Shown piece by piece: positions 26,275-40,973 of a stretch of DNA of 64,000 nucleotides. The DNA lies in NCBI RefSeq assembly GCF_043290135.1, contig NW_027464604.1:2552501-2616500 (forward strand), given 5' to 3'. The stretch is from Rhipicephalus microplus (Eukaryota; Arthropoda; Arachnida; Ixodida; Ixodidae). The notes beneath the pieces are model-generated. The model was given only the letters and a program-made list of their open reading frames with translations. It ran no database searches and was not told the origin of the DNA. Made by a program: the position numbers and the translations under genes. The number at the start of each line of letters is the position of its first letter. Positions within the stretch are counted from its first letter, which is position 1.

Positions 26275-28613
26275 GACGTTTGCAAGCGCTTTCACATTAG
26301 ATATCGCAGTTCCCGACTTGTAATGGTGAAAAACACTGCATCTCACTAAGTGACATTGTTTAATGCGGTTTTACGACGGTTCATATCTTAACCTAACCTA
26401 ACATTCGTACTTGTATTGAAAAACGCTCTATTACACTGTTTCGTTAACAATTACGATATTTGCATAACCTCACAGTTTTTCACCAACTTATTGCAGTACA
26501 GAACGCTGTATCTCGCTAAATGACATTGTTCTTTAAGGTTTCACGATGCTTGCATGCGCTTTAACGAGAATATCACAATATAGCAGTTTCGCACTTGTAA
26601 CGGTAGAACACGCAGTATTTGGCTTGTTCATGCCGTTTTGTGTGCTTTCACAACATTTCACCTATCGCAGTTTAATACTCGCAATAAAACAACACTATCT
26701 CGTTAGATGACGTCGTTTTTGGTAGTTTCACGACGCTACCTAGCTTAAACTAACCCAACCTAACCTAACCTTCGCACTTCTATCGTTAGAAAACGTTTTA
26801 CTCGCAACTTTACAATGTTTTCTACAAGATTACGACGGTTTCATGCGCTTTCACATTAGATATCGTAGTTCCCGACTTGTAATGTTGAAAAACACTACAT
26901 CTCACTAAGTGACATTGTTTAATGCGGTTTTACGACGGTTGATATGTGAACCTAACCTAACATTCGCACTTGTATCTAAAGACGCTCAGTTACACTGTTT
27001 CGTTCACAATTACAATATTTGCTTGACCTCACAGTTTCTCACCAACTTATTACAGTACAGAACGCTGTATCTCGCTAAATGACATCGTTCTTTGAGGTTT
27101 CACGATACTTGCATGCGCTTTACCGAGAATGTCACAACATAGCAGTTTCGCACTTGTAACGGTACAACACGCAGTATTTGGCTTGTTCATGCCGTTTTGT
27201 GTGCTTTCACAACATTTTACCTATCGCAGTTTCGTACTCGCAATAAAACAACACTATCTCGTTAGATGACGTCGTTTTTGGTGGTTTCACGACGCTACGT
27301 AGCTTAAACTAACATAACTCAACCTAACATAACCTTCGCACTTCTATCGTTAGAAAACGTTTTACTCGCTACTTTACATTGCTTTCTACAACATTACGAC
27401 GGTTTCATGCGCTTTCACATTAGATATCGTAGTTCCCGACTTGTAATGTTGAAAAACACTACATCTCACTAAGTGACATTGTTTAATGCGGTTTTACGAC
27501 GGTTGATATCTCAACCTAACCTAACATTCGCACTTGTATCTAAATACGCTCAATTACACTGTTTCGTTCACAATTACGATATTTGCTTGACCTCACAGTT
27601 TCTCAGCAACTTATTACAGTACAGAACGCTGTATCTCGCTAAATGACATCGTTCTTTAAGGTTTCACGATACTTGCATGCGCTTTAACGGGAATATCACA
27701 ATAAAGCAGTTTCGCACTTGTAACGGTACTACACGCAGTATCTGGCTTGTTCAAGCCGTTTTGTGTACTTTCACAACATTTCACCTATTGCAGTTTCGTA
27801 CATGCAATAAAACAACACTATCTCGTTAGATGACGTCCTTTTTGGTGGTCTCACGACGCTACCTAGCTTAAACTAACCTAACCTAACCTAACCTTCGCAC
27901 TTCTATCGTTAGAAAATGTTTTACTCGCAACTTTACAATGTTTTCTACAAGATTACGATGGTTTCATGCGCTTTCACATTAGATATCGTAGTTCCCGACT
28001 TGTAATGTTGAAAAACACTACATCTCACTAAGTGACATTGTTTAATGCGGTTTTACGACGGTTGATATGTCAACCTAACCTAACATTCGCACTTGTATCT
28101 AAAGACGCTCAATTACACTGTTTCGTTCACAATTACGATATTTGCTTGACCTCACAGTTTCTCACCAACTTATTACAGTACAGAACGCTGTATCTCGCTA
28201 AATGACATCGTTCTTTAAGGTTTCACGATACTTGCATGCGCTTTACCAAGAATGTCACAACATAGCAGTTTCGCACTTGTAACGGTACAACACGCAGTAT
28301 TTGGCTTGTTCATGCCGTTTTGTGTGCTTTCCCAATATTTCACCTATCGCAGTTTCGTACTCGCAATAAAACAACACTATCTCGTTAGATGACATCGTTT
28401 TTGGTGGTTTCACGACGCTACCTAGCTAACCGAACCTTCGCACTTCTATCGTTAGAAAACGTTTTATTCGCTACTTTACAATGTTTTCTACAAGATTACG
28501 ACGGTTTCATGCGCTTTCACATTAGATATCGCAGTTCCCGACTTGTAATGGTGAAAAACACAGCATCTCACTAAGTGACATTGTTTAATGCGGATTTAGC
28601 GCGGTTCATATCT

Positions 28614-28767
28614 TAACCTAACCTAACCTTACCTAACCCAACCTAACCTAACCTAACCTAACCTTACCTAGCATACCCTAACCTAACCTAACCTAACCTA
28701 ACCAAACCTAACCTAACCTAACCTAACGTAACCTAACCTAACCTAACCTAACCTAACCTAACCTAAC
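28614..28767 (-). repeat. TTAGG tract T20 (Sa class, 154 bp)
   Basis: Has TAGCATACCC instead of TAACATACCC, as in T32 and T38. Upstream satellite has a private gcggatttagcgcgg change. Confidence 0.95.
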
Positions 28768-29444
28768 GACGTTTGCAAGCGCTTTCACATTAGATATCGC
28801 AGTTCCCGACTTGTAATGGTGAAAAACACTGCATCTCACTAAGTGACATTGTTTAATGCAGTTTTACGACGGTTCATATCTTAACCTAACCTAACATTCG
28901 CACTTGTATTAAAAAACGCTCTATTACACTGTTTCGTTCACAATTAGGATATTTGCATAACCTCACAGTTTTTCACCAACTTATTGCAGTGCAGAACGCT
29001 GTATCTCGCTAAATGACATCGTTCTTTAAGGTTTCACGATGCTTGCATGCGCTTTAACGAGAATATCACAACATAGCAGTTTCGCACTTGTAACGGTACA
29101 ACACGCAGTATTTGGCTTGTTCATGCCGTTTTGTGTGCTTTCACAACATTTCACCTATCGCAGTTTCGTACTCGCAATAAAACAACACTATCTCGTTAGA
29201 TGACGTTGTTTTTGGTAGTTTCACGACGCTACCTAGCTTAAACTAACATAACTCAACCTAACATAACCTTCGCACTTCTATCGTTAAAAAACGTTTAACT
29301 CGCTACTTTATATTGCTTTCTACAACATTACGACGGTTTCAAGCGCTTTCACATTAGATATCACAGTTCCCAACTTGTAAAGGTGAAAAACACTGCATCT
29401 CACTAAGTGACATTGTTTAATGTGGTTTTACGACGGTTCATACC

Positions 29445-30028
29445 TTAACCTAACGTAACCTAACCTAACCTAACCTAACCTTACCTAACCTAACCTAACC
29501 TAACCCAACCCAATCCAACCTAACCTAACCTAACCTAACCTAAACTAACCTAACCCAACCCAACCTAACCTAACCTAACCTAACCCAACCTAACCCAACC
29601 CAACCCAACCTAACCTAACCTAAGCTAACCTAACCTAACCTAACCAAACCTAACCTAACCTAACTTAACCTAACCTAACGTAACCTAACCTAACCTAACC
29701 TATTCTAACGTAACCTAACCTTACCTGACCTAACCTAACCTAACGTAACCTAACCTAACCTAACATAACCTAACGTAACCTAACCTAACCTAACGTAACC
29801 TAACCTAACCTAACCCAACCTAACCCAACCCAACCCAACAACACCCAACCCAACCTAACCTAACCTAACCTAACCTTACCTAACCTAACCAAATTATCCT
29901 TACCTAACCTAACCTAACCTAACGTAACCTAACCTAACCTAACCTAACCTAACCTAACCTAACCCAACTCAACCCAACCTAACCTAATCTAACCTAACCT
30001 AACCTAACCTAACCTAACCTAACCTAAC
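29445..30028 (-). repeat. TTAGG tract T21 (L class, 584 bp)
   Basis: Right-hand L subfamily. It lacks the late CCAAACC interruption that T22 has. Confidence 0.95.
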
Positions 30029-31314
30029 GACGGTTGCAAGCGCTTTCACATTAGATATCGCAGTTCCCCACTTTTAATGGTGAAAAACACTGCATCTCAC
30101 TAATTGACATTGTTTAATGCGGTTTTACGACGGTTCATATCTTAACCTAACCTAACATTCGCACTTGTATCTAAAAACGCTCTATTACACTGTTTTGTTC
30201 ACAATTACGATATTTGCATAACCTCACAGTTTTTCACCAACTTATTGCAGTACAGAACGCTGTATCTCGCTAAATGACATCGTTCTTTAAGGTTTCACGA
30301 TGCTTGCATGCGCTTTAACGAGAATATCACAACATAGCAGTTTCGCACTTGTAACGGTACAACACGCAGTATTTGGCTTGTTCATGCCGTTTTGTGTGCT
30401 TTCACAACATTTCACCTATCGCAGTTTCGTACTCGCAATAAAACAACACTATCTCGTTAGATGACGTTGTTTTTGGTAGTTTCACGACGCTACCTAGCTT
30501 AAACTAACATAACTCAACCTAACATAACCTTCGCACTTCTATCGTTAGAAAACGTTTTACTCGCTACTTTATATTGCTTTCTACAACATTACGACGGTTT
30601 CAAGCGCTTTCACATTAGATATCACAGTTCCCAACTTGTAAAGGTGAAAAACACTGCATCTCACTAAGTGACATTGTTTAATGTGGTTTTACGACGGTTC
30701 ATACCTTAACCTAACGTAACCTAACCTAACCTAACCTAACCTTACCTAACCTAACCTAACCTAACCCAACCCAATCCAACCTAACCTAACCTAACCTAAC
30801 CTAAACTAACGTAACCCAACCTAACCTAACCTAACCTAACCTAACCCAACCTAACCCAACCCAACCCAACCTAACCTAACCTAAGCTAACCTAACCTAAC
30901 CTAACCAAACCTAACCTAACCTAACTTAACCTAACCTAACGTAACCTAACCTAACCTAACCTATTCTAACGTAACCTAACCTTACCTGACCTAACCTAAC
31001 CTAACGTAACCTAACCTAACCTAACATAACCTAACGTAACATAACCTAACCTAACGTAACCTAACCTAACCTAACCCAACCTAACCCAACCCAACCCAAC
31101 AACACCCAACCCAACCTAACCTAACCTAACCTAACCTTACCTAACCTAACCAAATTATCCTTACCTAACCTAACCTAACCTAACGTAACCTAACCTAACC
31201 TAACCTAACCTAACCTAACCCAACTCAACCCAACCTAACCTAATCTAACCTAACCTAACCTAACCTAACCTAACCAAACCTAACCTAACCTAACCTAACC
31301 TAACCTAACCTAAC
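30029..31314. repeat. Extra satellite unit plus L tract (T21-T22 tandem)
   Basis: Two L tracts, T21 and T22, are separated by only one satellite unit (30029-30705, 677 bp) with no Sa or Sb tract between them. Their starts are 1,261 bp apart. This is the junction between the two copies of the 11.5 kb segmental duplication. Confidence 0.8.
30706..31314 (-). repeat. TTAGG tract T22 (L class, 609 bp)
   Basis: Matches T11 and T14, including the ACGTAACATAACC variant near 31036, so it begins the right copy of the segmental duplication. Confidence 0.95.
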
Positions 31315-32550
31315 GACGGTTGCAAGCGCTTTCACATTAGATATCGCAGTTCCCCACTTTTAATGGTGAAAAACACTGCATCTCACTAATTGACATTGTT
31401 TAATGCGGTTTTACGACGGTTCATATCTTAACCTAACCTAACATTCGCACTTGTATCTAAAAACGCTCTATTACACTGTTTTGTTCACAATTACGATATT
31501 TGCATAACCTCACAGTTTTTCACCAACTTATTGCAGTACAGAACGCTGTATCTCGCTAAACGACATTGTTCTTTAAGGTTTCACGATGCTTGCATGCGCT
31601 TTAACGAGAATATCACAATATAGCAGTTTCGCACTTGTAACGGTAGAACACGCAGTATTTGGCTTGTTCATTCCGTTTTGTGTGCTTTCACAACATTTCA
31701 CCTATCGCAGTTTATTACTCGCAATAAAACAACACTATCTCGTTAGATGACGTCGTTTTTGGTAGTTTCACAACGCTACCTAGCTTAACCTAACCTAACC
31801 TAACCTAACCTTCGCACTTCTATCGTTAGAAAACGTTTTATTCGCAACTTTACAATGTTTTCTACAAGATTACGACGGTTTCATGCGCTTTCACATTAGA
31901 TATCGTAGTTCCCGACTTGTAATGTTGAAAAACACTACATCTCACTAAGTGACATTGTTTAATGCGGTTTTACGACGGTTGATATGTCAACCTAACCTAA
32001 CATTCGCACTTGTATCTAAAGACGCTCAATTACACTGTTTCGTTCACAATTACGATATTTGCTTGACCTCACAGTTTCTCACCAACTTATTACAGTACAG
32101 AACGCTGTATCTCGCTAAATGACATCGTTCTTTAAGGTTTCACGATACTTGCATGCGCTTTACCGAGAATGTCACAACATAGCAGTTTCGCACTTGTAAC
32201 GGTACAACACGCAGTATTTGGCTTGTTCATGCCGTTTTGTGTGCTTTCACAACATTTTACCTATCGCAGTTTCGTACTCGCAATAAAACAACATTATCTC
32301 GTTAGATGACGTCGTTTTTGGTGGTTTCACGACGCTACCTAGCTTAAACTAACATAACTCAACCTAACATAACCTTCGCACTTCTATCGTTAGAAAACGT
32401 TTTACTCGCTACTTTACATTGCTTTCTACAACTTTACGACGGTTTCAAGCGCTTTCACATTAGATATCGCAGTTCCCAACTTGTAAAGGTGAAAAACACT
32501 GCATCTCACTAAGTGACATTGTTTAATGCGGTTTTACGACGGTTCATACC

Positions 32551-32685
32551 TTAACCTAACGTAACCTAACCTAACCTAACCCAACCTAACATAACCTAAC
32601 CTAACCTAACCTTACCAAACCTAACCTAACGTAACCTAACCTAACCTAACCTAACCTAACCTAACCTTACCTAACCTAACCTAAC
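32551..32685 (-). repeat. TTAGG tract T23 (Sb class, 135 bp)
   Basis: Counterpart of T15 in the right segmental copy, one CCTAA unit longer. Confidence 0.95.
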
Positions 32686-34464
32686 GACGTTTGCAAGCGC
32701 TTTCACATTAGATATCGCAGTTCCCGACTTGTAATGGTGAAAAACACTGCATCTCACTAAGTGACATTGTTTAATGCGGTTTTACGACGGTTCATATCTT
32801 AACCTAACCTAACATTCGTACTTGTATTGAAAAACGCTCTATTACACTGTTTCGTTAACAATTACGATATTTGCATAACCTCACAGTTTTTCACCAACTT
32901 ATTGCAGTACAGAACGCTGTATCTCGCTAAATGACATTGTTCTTTAAGGTTTCACGATGCTTGCATGCGCTTTAACGAGAATATCACAATATAGCAGTTT
33001 CGCACTTGTAACGGTAGAACACGCAGTATTTGGCTTGTTCATGCCGTTTTGTGTGCTTTCACAACATTTCACCTATCGCAGTTTAATACTCGCAATAAAA
33101 CAACACTATCTCGTTAGATGACGTCGTTTTTGGTAGTTTCACGACGCTACCTAGCTTAAACTAACCCAACCTAACGTAACCTTCGCACTTCTATCGTTAG
33201 AAAACGTTTTACTCGCAACTTTACAATGTTTTCTACAAGATTACGACGGTTTCATGCGCTTTCACATTAGATATCGTAGTTCCCGACTTGTAATGTTGAA
33301 AAACACTACATCTCACTAAGTGACATTGTTTAATGCGGTTTTACGACGGTTGATATGTGAACCTAACCTAACATTCGCACTTGTATCTAAAGACGCTCAG
33401 TTACACTGTTTCGTTCACAATTACGATATTTGCTTGACCTCACAGTTTCTCACCAACTTATTACAGTACAGAACGCTGTATCTCGCTAAATGACATCGTT
33501 CTTTAAGGTTTCACGATACTTGCATGCGCTTTACTGAGAATGTCACAACATAGCAGTTTCGCACTTGTAACGGTACAACACGCAGTATTTGGCTTGTTCA
33601 TGCCGTTTTGTGTGCTTTCACAACATTTTATCTATCGCAGTTTCGTACTCGCAATAAAACAACACTATCTCGTTAGATGACGTCGTTTTTGGTGGTTTCG
33701 CGACGCTACGTAGCTTAAACTAACATAACTCAACCTAACATAACCTTCGCACTTCTATCGTTAGAAAACGTTTTACTCGCTACTTTACATTGCTTTCTAC
33801 AACATTACGACGGTTTCATGCGCTTTCACATTAGATATCGTAGTTCCCGACTTGTAATGTTGAAAAACACTACATCTCACTAAGTGACATTGTTTAATGC
33901 GGTTTTACGACGGTTGATATCTCAACCTAACCTAACATTCGCACTTGTATCTAAATACGCTCAATTACACTGTTTCGTTCACAATTACGATATTTGCTTG
34001 ACCTCACAGTTTCTCACCAACTTATTACAGTACAGAACGCTGTATCTCGCTAAATGACATCGTTCTTTAAGGTTTCACGATACTTGCATGCGCTTTAACG
34101 AGAATATCACAATAAAGCAGTTTCGCACTTGTAACGGTACAACACGCAGTATCTGGCTTGTTCAAGCCGTTTTGTGTACTTTCACAACATTTCACCTATT
34201 GCAGTTTCGTACATGCAATAAAACAACACTATCTCGTTAGATGACGTCCTTTTTGGTGGTTTCACGACGCTACCTAGCTAACCGAACCTTCGCACTTCTA
34301 TCGTTAGAAAACGTTTTATTCGCTACTTTACAATGTTTTCTACAAGATTACGACGGTTTCATGCGCTTTCACATTAGATATCGCAGTTCCCGACTTGTAA
34401 TGGTGAAAAACACAGCATCTCACTAAGTGACATTGTTTAATGCGGTTTTAGCGCGGTTCATATC

Positions 34465-34614
34465 TTAACCTAACCTAACCTTACCTAACCCAACCTAACC
34501 TAACCTAACCTAACCTAACCTTACCTAACATACCCTAACCTAACCTAACCTAACCTAACCTAACCTAACCTAACGTAACCTAACCTAACCTAACCTAACC
34601 TAACCTAACCTAAC
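34465..34614 (-). repeat. TTAGG tract T24 (Sa class, 150 bp)
   Basis: Counterpart of T17 (same loss of CCAAACC), about 11,562 bp away. Confidence 0.95.
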
Positions 34615-35292
34615 GACGTTTGCAAGCGCTTTCACATTAGATATCGCAGTTCCCGACTTGTAATGGTGAAAAACACTGCATCTCACTAAGTGACATTGTT
34701 TAATGCGGTTTTTTGACGGTTCATATCTTAACCTAACCTAACATTCGCACTTGTATTAAAAAACGCTCTATTACACTGTTTCGTTCACAATTAGGATATT
34801 TGCATAACCTCACAGTTTTTCACCAACTTATTGCAGTACAGAACGCTGTATCTCGCTAAATGACATCGTTCTTTAAGGTTTCACGATGCTTGCATGCGCT
34901 ATAACGAGAATATCACAACATAGCAGTTTCGCACTTGTAACGGTACACTACGCAGTATTTGGCTTGTTCATGCCGTTTTGTGTGCTTTCACAACATTTCA
35001 CCTATCGCAGTTTCGTACTCGCAATAAAACAACACTATCTCGTTAGATGACGTTGTTTTTGGTAGTTTCACGACGCTACCTAGCTTAAACTAACATAACT
35101 CAACCTAACATAACCTTCGCACTTCTATCGTTAGAAAACGTTTTACTCGCTACTTTATATTGCTTTCTACAACATTACGACGGTTTCAAGCGCTTTCACA
35201 TTAGATATCACAGTTCCCAACTTGTAAAGGTGAAAAACACTGCATCTCATTAAGTGACATTGTTTAATGTGGTTTTACGACGGTTCATACCT

Positions 35293-35875
35293 TAACCTAA
35301 CGTAACCTAACCTAACCTAACCTAACCTTACCTAACCTAACCTAACCTAACCCAACCCAATCCAACCTAACCTAACCTAACCTAACCTAAACTAACGTAA
35401 CCCAACCTAACCTAACCTAACCTAACCTAACCCAACCTAACCCAACCCAACCTAACATAACCTAAGCTAACCTAACCTAACCTAACCAAACCTAACCTAA
35501 CCTAACTTAACCTAACCTAACGTAACCTAACCTAACCTAACCTATTCTAACGTAACCTAACCTTACCTGACCTAACCTAACCTAACGTAACCTAACCTAA
35601 CCTAACATAACCTAACGTAACCTAACCTAACCTAACCTAACGTAACCTAACCTAACCTAACCCAACCTAACCCAACCCAACCCAATAACACCCAACCCAA
35701 CCTAACCTAACCTAACCTAACCTTACCTTACCTAACCAAATTATCCTTACCTAACCTAACCTAACCTAACCTAACCTAACCTAACCTAACCTAACCTAAC
35801 CTAACCCAACTCAACCCAACCTAACCTAATCTAACCTAACCTAACCTAACCTAACCTAACCTAACCTAACCTAAC
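35293..35875 (-). repeat. TTAGG tract T25 (L class, 583 bp)
   Basis: Counterpart of T18 with the same CCCAATAACACCC form. Private variants: CCTAACATAACCTAAGC and CCTTACCTTACC. Confidence 0.95.
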
Positions 35876-37673
35876 GACGGTTGCAAGCGCTTTCACATTA
35901 GATATCGCAGTTCCCCACTTTTAATGGTGAAAAACACTGCATCTCACTAATTGACATTGTTTAATGCGGTTTTACGACGGTTCATATCTTAACCTAACCT
36001 AACATTCGCACTTGTATCTAAAAACGCTCTATTACACTGTTTTGTTCACAATTACGATATTTGCATAACCTCACAGTTTTTCACCAACTTATTGCAGTAC
36101 AGAACGCTGTATCTCGCTAAACGACATTGTTCTTTAAGGTTTCACGATGCTTGCATGCGCTTTAACGAGAATATCACAATATAGCAGTTTCGCACTTGTA
36201 ACGGTAGAACACGCAGTATTTGGCTTGTTCATTCCGTTTTGTGTGCTTTCACAACATTTCACCTATCGCAGTTTAATACTCGCAATAAAACAACACTATC
36301 TCGTTAGATGACGTCGTTTTTGGTAGTTTCACGACGCTACCTAGCTTAACCTAACCTAACCTAACCTAACCTTCGCACTTCTATCGTTAGAAAACGTTTT
36401 ATTCGCAACTTTACAATGTTTTCTACAAGATTACGACGGTTTCATGCGCTTTCACATTAGATATCGTAGTTCCCGACTTGTAATGTTGAAAAACACTACA
36501 TCTCACTAAGTAACATTGTTTAATGCGGTTTTACGACGGTTGATATGTCAACCTAACCTAACATTCGCACTTGTATCTAAAGACGCTCAATTACACTGTT
36601 TCGTTCACAATTACGATATTTGCTTGACCTCACCGTTTCTCACCAACTTATTACAGTACAGAACGCTGTATCTCGCTAAACGACATTGTTCTTGAAGGTT
36701 TCACGATGCTTGCATGCGCTTTAACGGGAATATCACAATATAGCAGTTTCGCACTTGTAACGGTAGAACACGCAGTATTTGGCTTGTTCATTCCGTTTTG
36801 TGTGCTTTCACAACATTTCACCTATCGCAGTTTAATACTCGCAATAAAACAACACTATCTCGTTAGATGACGTCGTTTTTGGTAGTTTCACGACGCTACC
36901 TAGCTTAACCTAACCTAACCATCTACCTAACCTTCGCACTTCTATCGTTAGAAAACGTTTTATTCGCAACTTTACAATGTTTTCTACAAGATTACGACGG
37001 TTTCATGCGCTTTCACATTAGATATCGTAGTTCCCGACTTGTAATGTTGAAAAACACTACATCTCACTAAGTGACATTGTTTAATGCGGTTTTACGACGG
37101 TTGATATGTCAACCTAACCTAACATTCGCACTTGTATCTAAAGACGCTCAATTACACTGTTTCGTTCACAATTACGATATTTGCTTGACCTCACAGTTTC
37201 TCACCAACTTATTACAGTACAGAACGCTGTATCTCGCTAAATGACATCGTTCTTTAAGGTTTCACGATACTTGCATGCGCTTTACCGAGAATGTCACAAC
37301 ATAGCAGTTTCGCACTTGTAACGGTACAACACGCAGTATTTGGCTTGTTCATGCCGTTTTGTGTGCTTTCACAACATTTTACCTATCGCAGTTTCGTACT
37401 CGCAATAAAACAACATTATCTCGTTAGATGACGTCTTTTTAGGTGGTTTCACGACGCTACCTAGCTTAAACTAACATAACTCAACCTAACATAACCTTCG
37501 CACTTCTATCGTTAGAAAACGTTTTACTCGCTACTTTACATTGCTTTCTACAACTTTACGACGGTTTCAAGCGCTTTCACATTAGATATCGCAGTTCCCA
37601 ACTTGTAAAGGTGAAAAACACTGCATCTCACTAAGTGACATTGTTTAATGCGGTTTTACGACGGTTCATACCT

Positions 37674-37807
37674 TAACCTAACGTAACCTAACCTAACCTA
37701 ACCCAACATAACATAACCTAACCTAACCTAACCTTACCAAACCTAACCTAACGTAACCTAACCTAACCTAACCTAACCTAACCTAACCTTACCTAACCTA
37801 ACCTAAC
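37674..37807 (-). repeat. TTAGG tract T26 (Sb class, 134 bp)
   Basis: Counterpart of T19 with the same CCCAACATAACATAACC variant. Confidence 0.95.
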
Positions 37808-40145
37808 GACGTTTGCAAGCGCTTTCACATTAGATATCGCAGTTCCCGACTTGTAATGGTGAAAAACACTGCATCTCACTAAGTGACATTGTTTAATGCG
37901 GTTTTACGACGGTTCATATCTTAACCTAACCTAACATTCGTACTTGTATTGAAAAACGCTCTATTACACTGTTTCGTTAACAATTACGATATTTGCATAA
38001 CCTCACAGTTTTTCACCAACTTATTGCAGTACAGAACGCTGTATCTCGCTAAATGACATTGTTCTTTAAGGTTTCACGATGCTTGCATGCGCTTTAACGA
38101 GAATATCACAATATAGCAGTTTCGCACTTGTAACGGTAGAACACGCAGTATTTGGCTTGTTCATGCCGTTTTGTGTGCTTTCACAACATTTCACCTATCG
38201 CAGTTTAATACTCGCAATAAAACAACACTATCTCGTTAGATGACGTCGTTTTTGGTAGTTTCACGACGCTACCTAGCTTAAACTAACCCAACCTAACCTA
38301 ACCTTCGCACTTCTATCGTTAGAAAACGTTTTACTCGCAACTTTACAATGTTTTCTACAAGATTACGACGGTTTCATGCGCTTTCACATTAGATATCGTA
38401 GTTCCCGACTTGTAATGTTGAAAAACACTACATCTCACTAAGTGACATTGTTTAATGCGGTTTTACGACGGTTGATATGTGAACCTAACCTAACATTCGC
38501 ACTTGTATCTAAAGACGCTCAGTTACACTGTTTCGTTCACAATTACAATATTTGCTTGACCTCACAGTTTCTCACCAACTTATTACAGTACAGAACGCTG
38601 TATCTCGCTAAATGACATCGTTCTTTGAGGTTTCACGATACTTGCATGCGCTTTACCGAGAATGTCACAACATAGCAGTTTCGCACTTGTAACGGTACAA
38701 CACGCAGTATTTGGCTTGTTCATGCCGTTTTGTGTGCTTTCACAACATTTTACCTATCGCAGTTTCGTACTCGCAATAAAACAACACTATCTCGTTAGAT
38801 GACGTCGTTTTTGGTGGTTTCACGACGCTACGTAGCTTAAACTAACATAACTCAACCTAACATAACCTTCGCACTTCTATCGTTAGAAAACGTTTTACTC
38901 GCTACTTTACATTGCTTTCTACAACATTACGACGGTTTCATGCGCTTTCACATTAGATATCGTAGTTCCCGACTTGTAATGTTGAAAAACACTACATCTC
39001 ACTAAGTGACATTGTTTAATGCGGTTTTACGACGGTTGATATCTCAACCTAACCTAACATTCGCACTTGTATCTAAATACGCTCAATTACACTGTTTCGT
39101 TCACAATTACGATATTTGCTTGACCTCACAGTTTCTCACCAACTTATTACAGTACAGAACGCTGTATCTCGCTAAATGACATCGTTCTTTAAGGTTTCAC
39201 GATACTTGCATGCGCTTCACCAAGAATGTCACAACATAGCAGTTTCGCACTTGTAACGGTACAACACGCAGTATTTGGCTTGTTCATGCCGTTTTGTGTG
39301 CTTTCCCAATATTTCACCTATCGCAGTTTCGTACTCGCAATAAAACAACACTATCTCGTTAGATGACATCGTTTTTGGTGGTTTCACGACGCTACCTAGC
39401 TTAAACTAACCTAACCTAACCTAACCTTCGCACTTCTATCGTTAGAAAACGTTTTACTCGCAACTTTACAATGTTTTCTACAAGATTACGATGGTTTCAT
39501 GCGCTTTCACATTAGATATCGTAGTTCCCGACTTGTAATGTTGAAAAACACTACATCTCACTAAGTGACATTGTTTAATGCGGTTTTACGACGGTTGATA
39601 TGTCAACCTAACCTAACATTCGCACTTGTATCTAAAGACGCTCAATTACACTGTTTCGTTCACAATTACGATATTTGCTTGACCTCACAGTTTCTCACCA
39701 ACTTATTACAGTACAGAACGCTGTATCTCGCTAAATGACATCGTTCTTTAAGGTTTCACGATACTTGCATGCGCTTTACCAAGAATGTCACAACATAGCA
39801 GTTTCGCACTTGTAACGGTACAACACGCAGTATTTGGCTTGTTCATGCCGTTTTGCGTGCTTTCCCAATATTTCACCTATCGCAGTTTCGTACTTGCAAT
39901 AAAACAACACTATCTCGTTAGATGACATCGTTTTTGGTGGTTTCACGACGCTACCTAGCTAACCGAACCTTCGCACTTCTATCGTTAGAAAACGTTTTAT
40001 TCGCTACTTTACAATGTTTTCTACAAGATTACGACGGTTTCATGCGCTTTCACATTAGATATCGCAGTTCCCGACTTGTAATGGTGAAAAACACAGCATC
40101 TCACTAAGTGACATTGTTTAATGCGGTTTTAGCGCTGTTCATATC

Positions 40146-40295
40146 TTAACCTAACCTAACCTTACCTAACCCAACCTAACCTAACCTAACCTAACCTAAC
40201 CTTACCTAACATACCCTAACCTAACCTAACCTAACCTAACCAAACCTAACCTAACCTAACCTAACGTAACCTAACCTAACCTAACCTAACCTAAC
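40146..40295 (-). repeat. TTAGG tract T27 (Sa class, 150 bp)
   Basis: Sa tract after a private tagcgctgttcatatc flank. It has TAACATACCC where its counterpart T20 has TAGCATACCC. Confidence 0.95.
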
Positions 40296-40973
40296 GACGT
40301 TTGCAAGCGCTTTCACATTAGATATCGCAGTTCCCGACTTGTAATGGTGAAAAACACTGCATCTCACTAAGTGACATTGTTTAATGCGGTTTTACGACGG
40401 TTCATATCTTAACCTAACCTAACATTCGCACTTGTATTAAAAAACGCTCTATTACACTGTTTCGTTCACAATTAGGATATTTGCATAACCTCACAGTTTT
40501 TCACCAACTTATTGCAGTACAGAACGCTGTATCTCGCTAAATGACATCGTTCTTTAAGGTTTCACGATGCTTGCATGCGCTTTAACGAGAATATCACAAC
40601 ATAGCAGTTTCGCACTTGTAACGGTACAACACGCAGTATTTGGCTTGTTCATGCCGTTTTGTGTGCTTTCACAACATTTCACCTATCGCAGTTTCGTACT
40701 CGCAATAAAACAACACTATCTCGTTACATGACGTTGTTTTTGGTAGTTTCACGACGCTACCTAGCTTAAACTAACATAACTCAACCTAACATAACGTTCG
40801 CACTTCTATCGTTAGAAAACGTTTTACTCGCTACTTTATATTGCTTTCTACAACATTACGACGGTTTCAAGCGCTTTCACATTAGATATCACAGTTCCCA
40901 ACTTGTAAAGGTGAAAAACACTGCATCTCACTAAGTGACATTGTTTAATGTGGTTTTACGACGGTTCATACCT

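Larger units (their letters stand above)
23057..30028. repeat. Left copy of the 11.5 kb segmental duplication, distal part
   Basis: Contains one unit, T18 (L), a three-unit block, T19 (Sb), a four-unit block, T20 (Sa), one unit, T21 (L). It shares private variants with 34615-41561: gcggttttttgacgg, cgctataacgag, ggtacactacgcag, cactaagtaacattg, ttcttgaaggtttc and taaccatctacctaacc. The offset is about 11,530-11,560 bp. Confidence 0.88.
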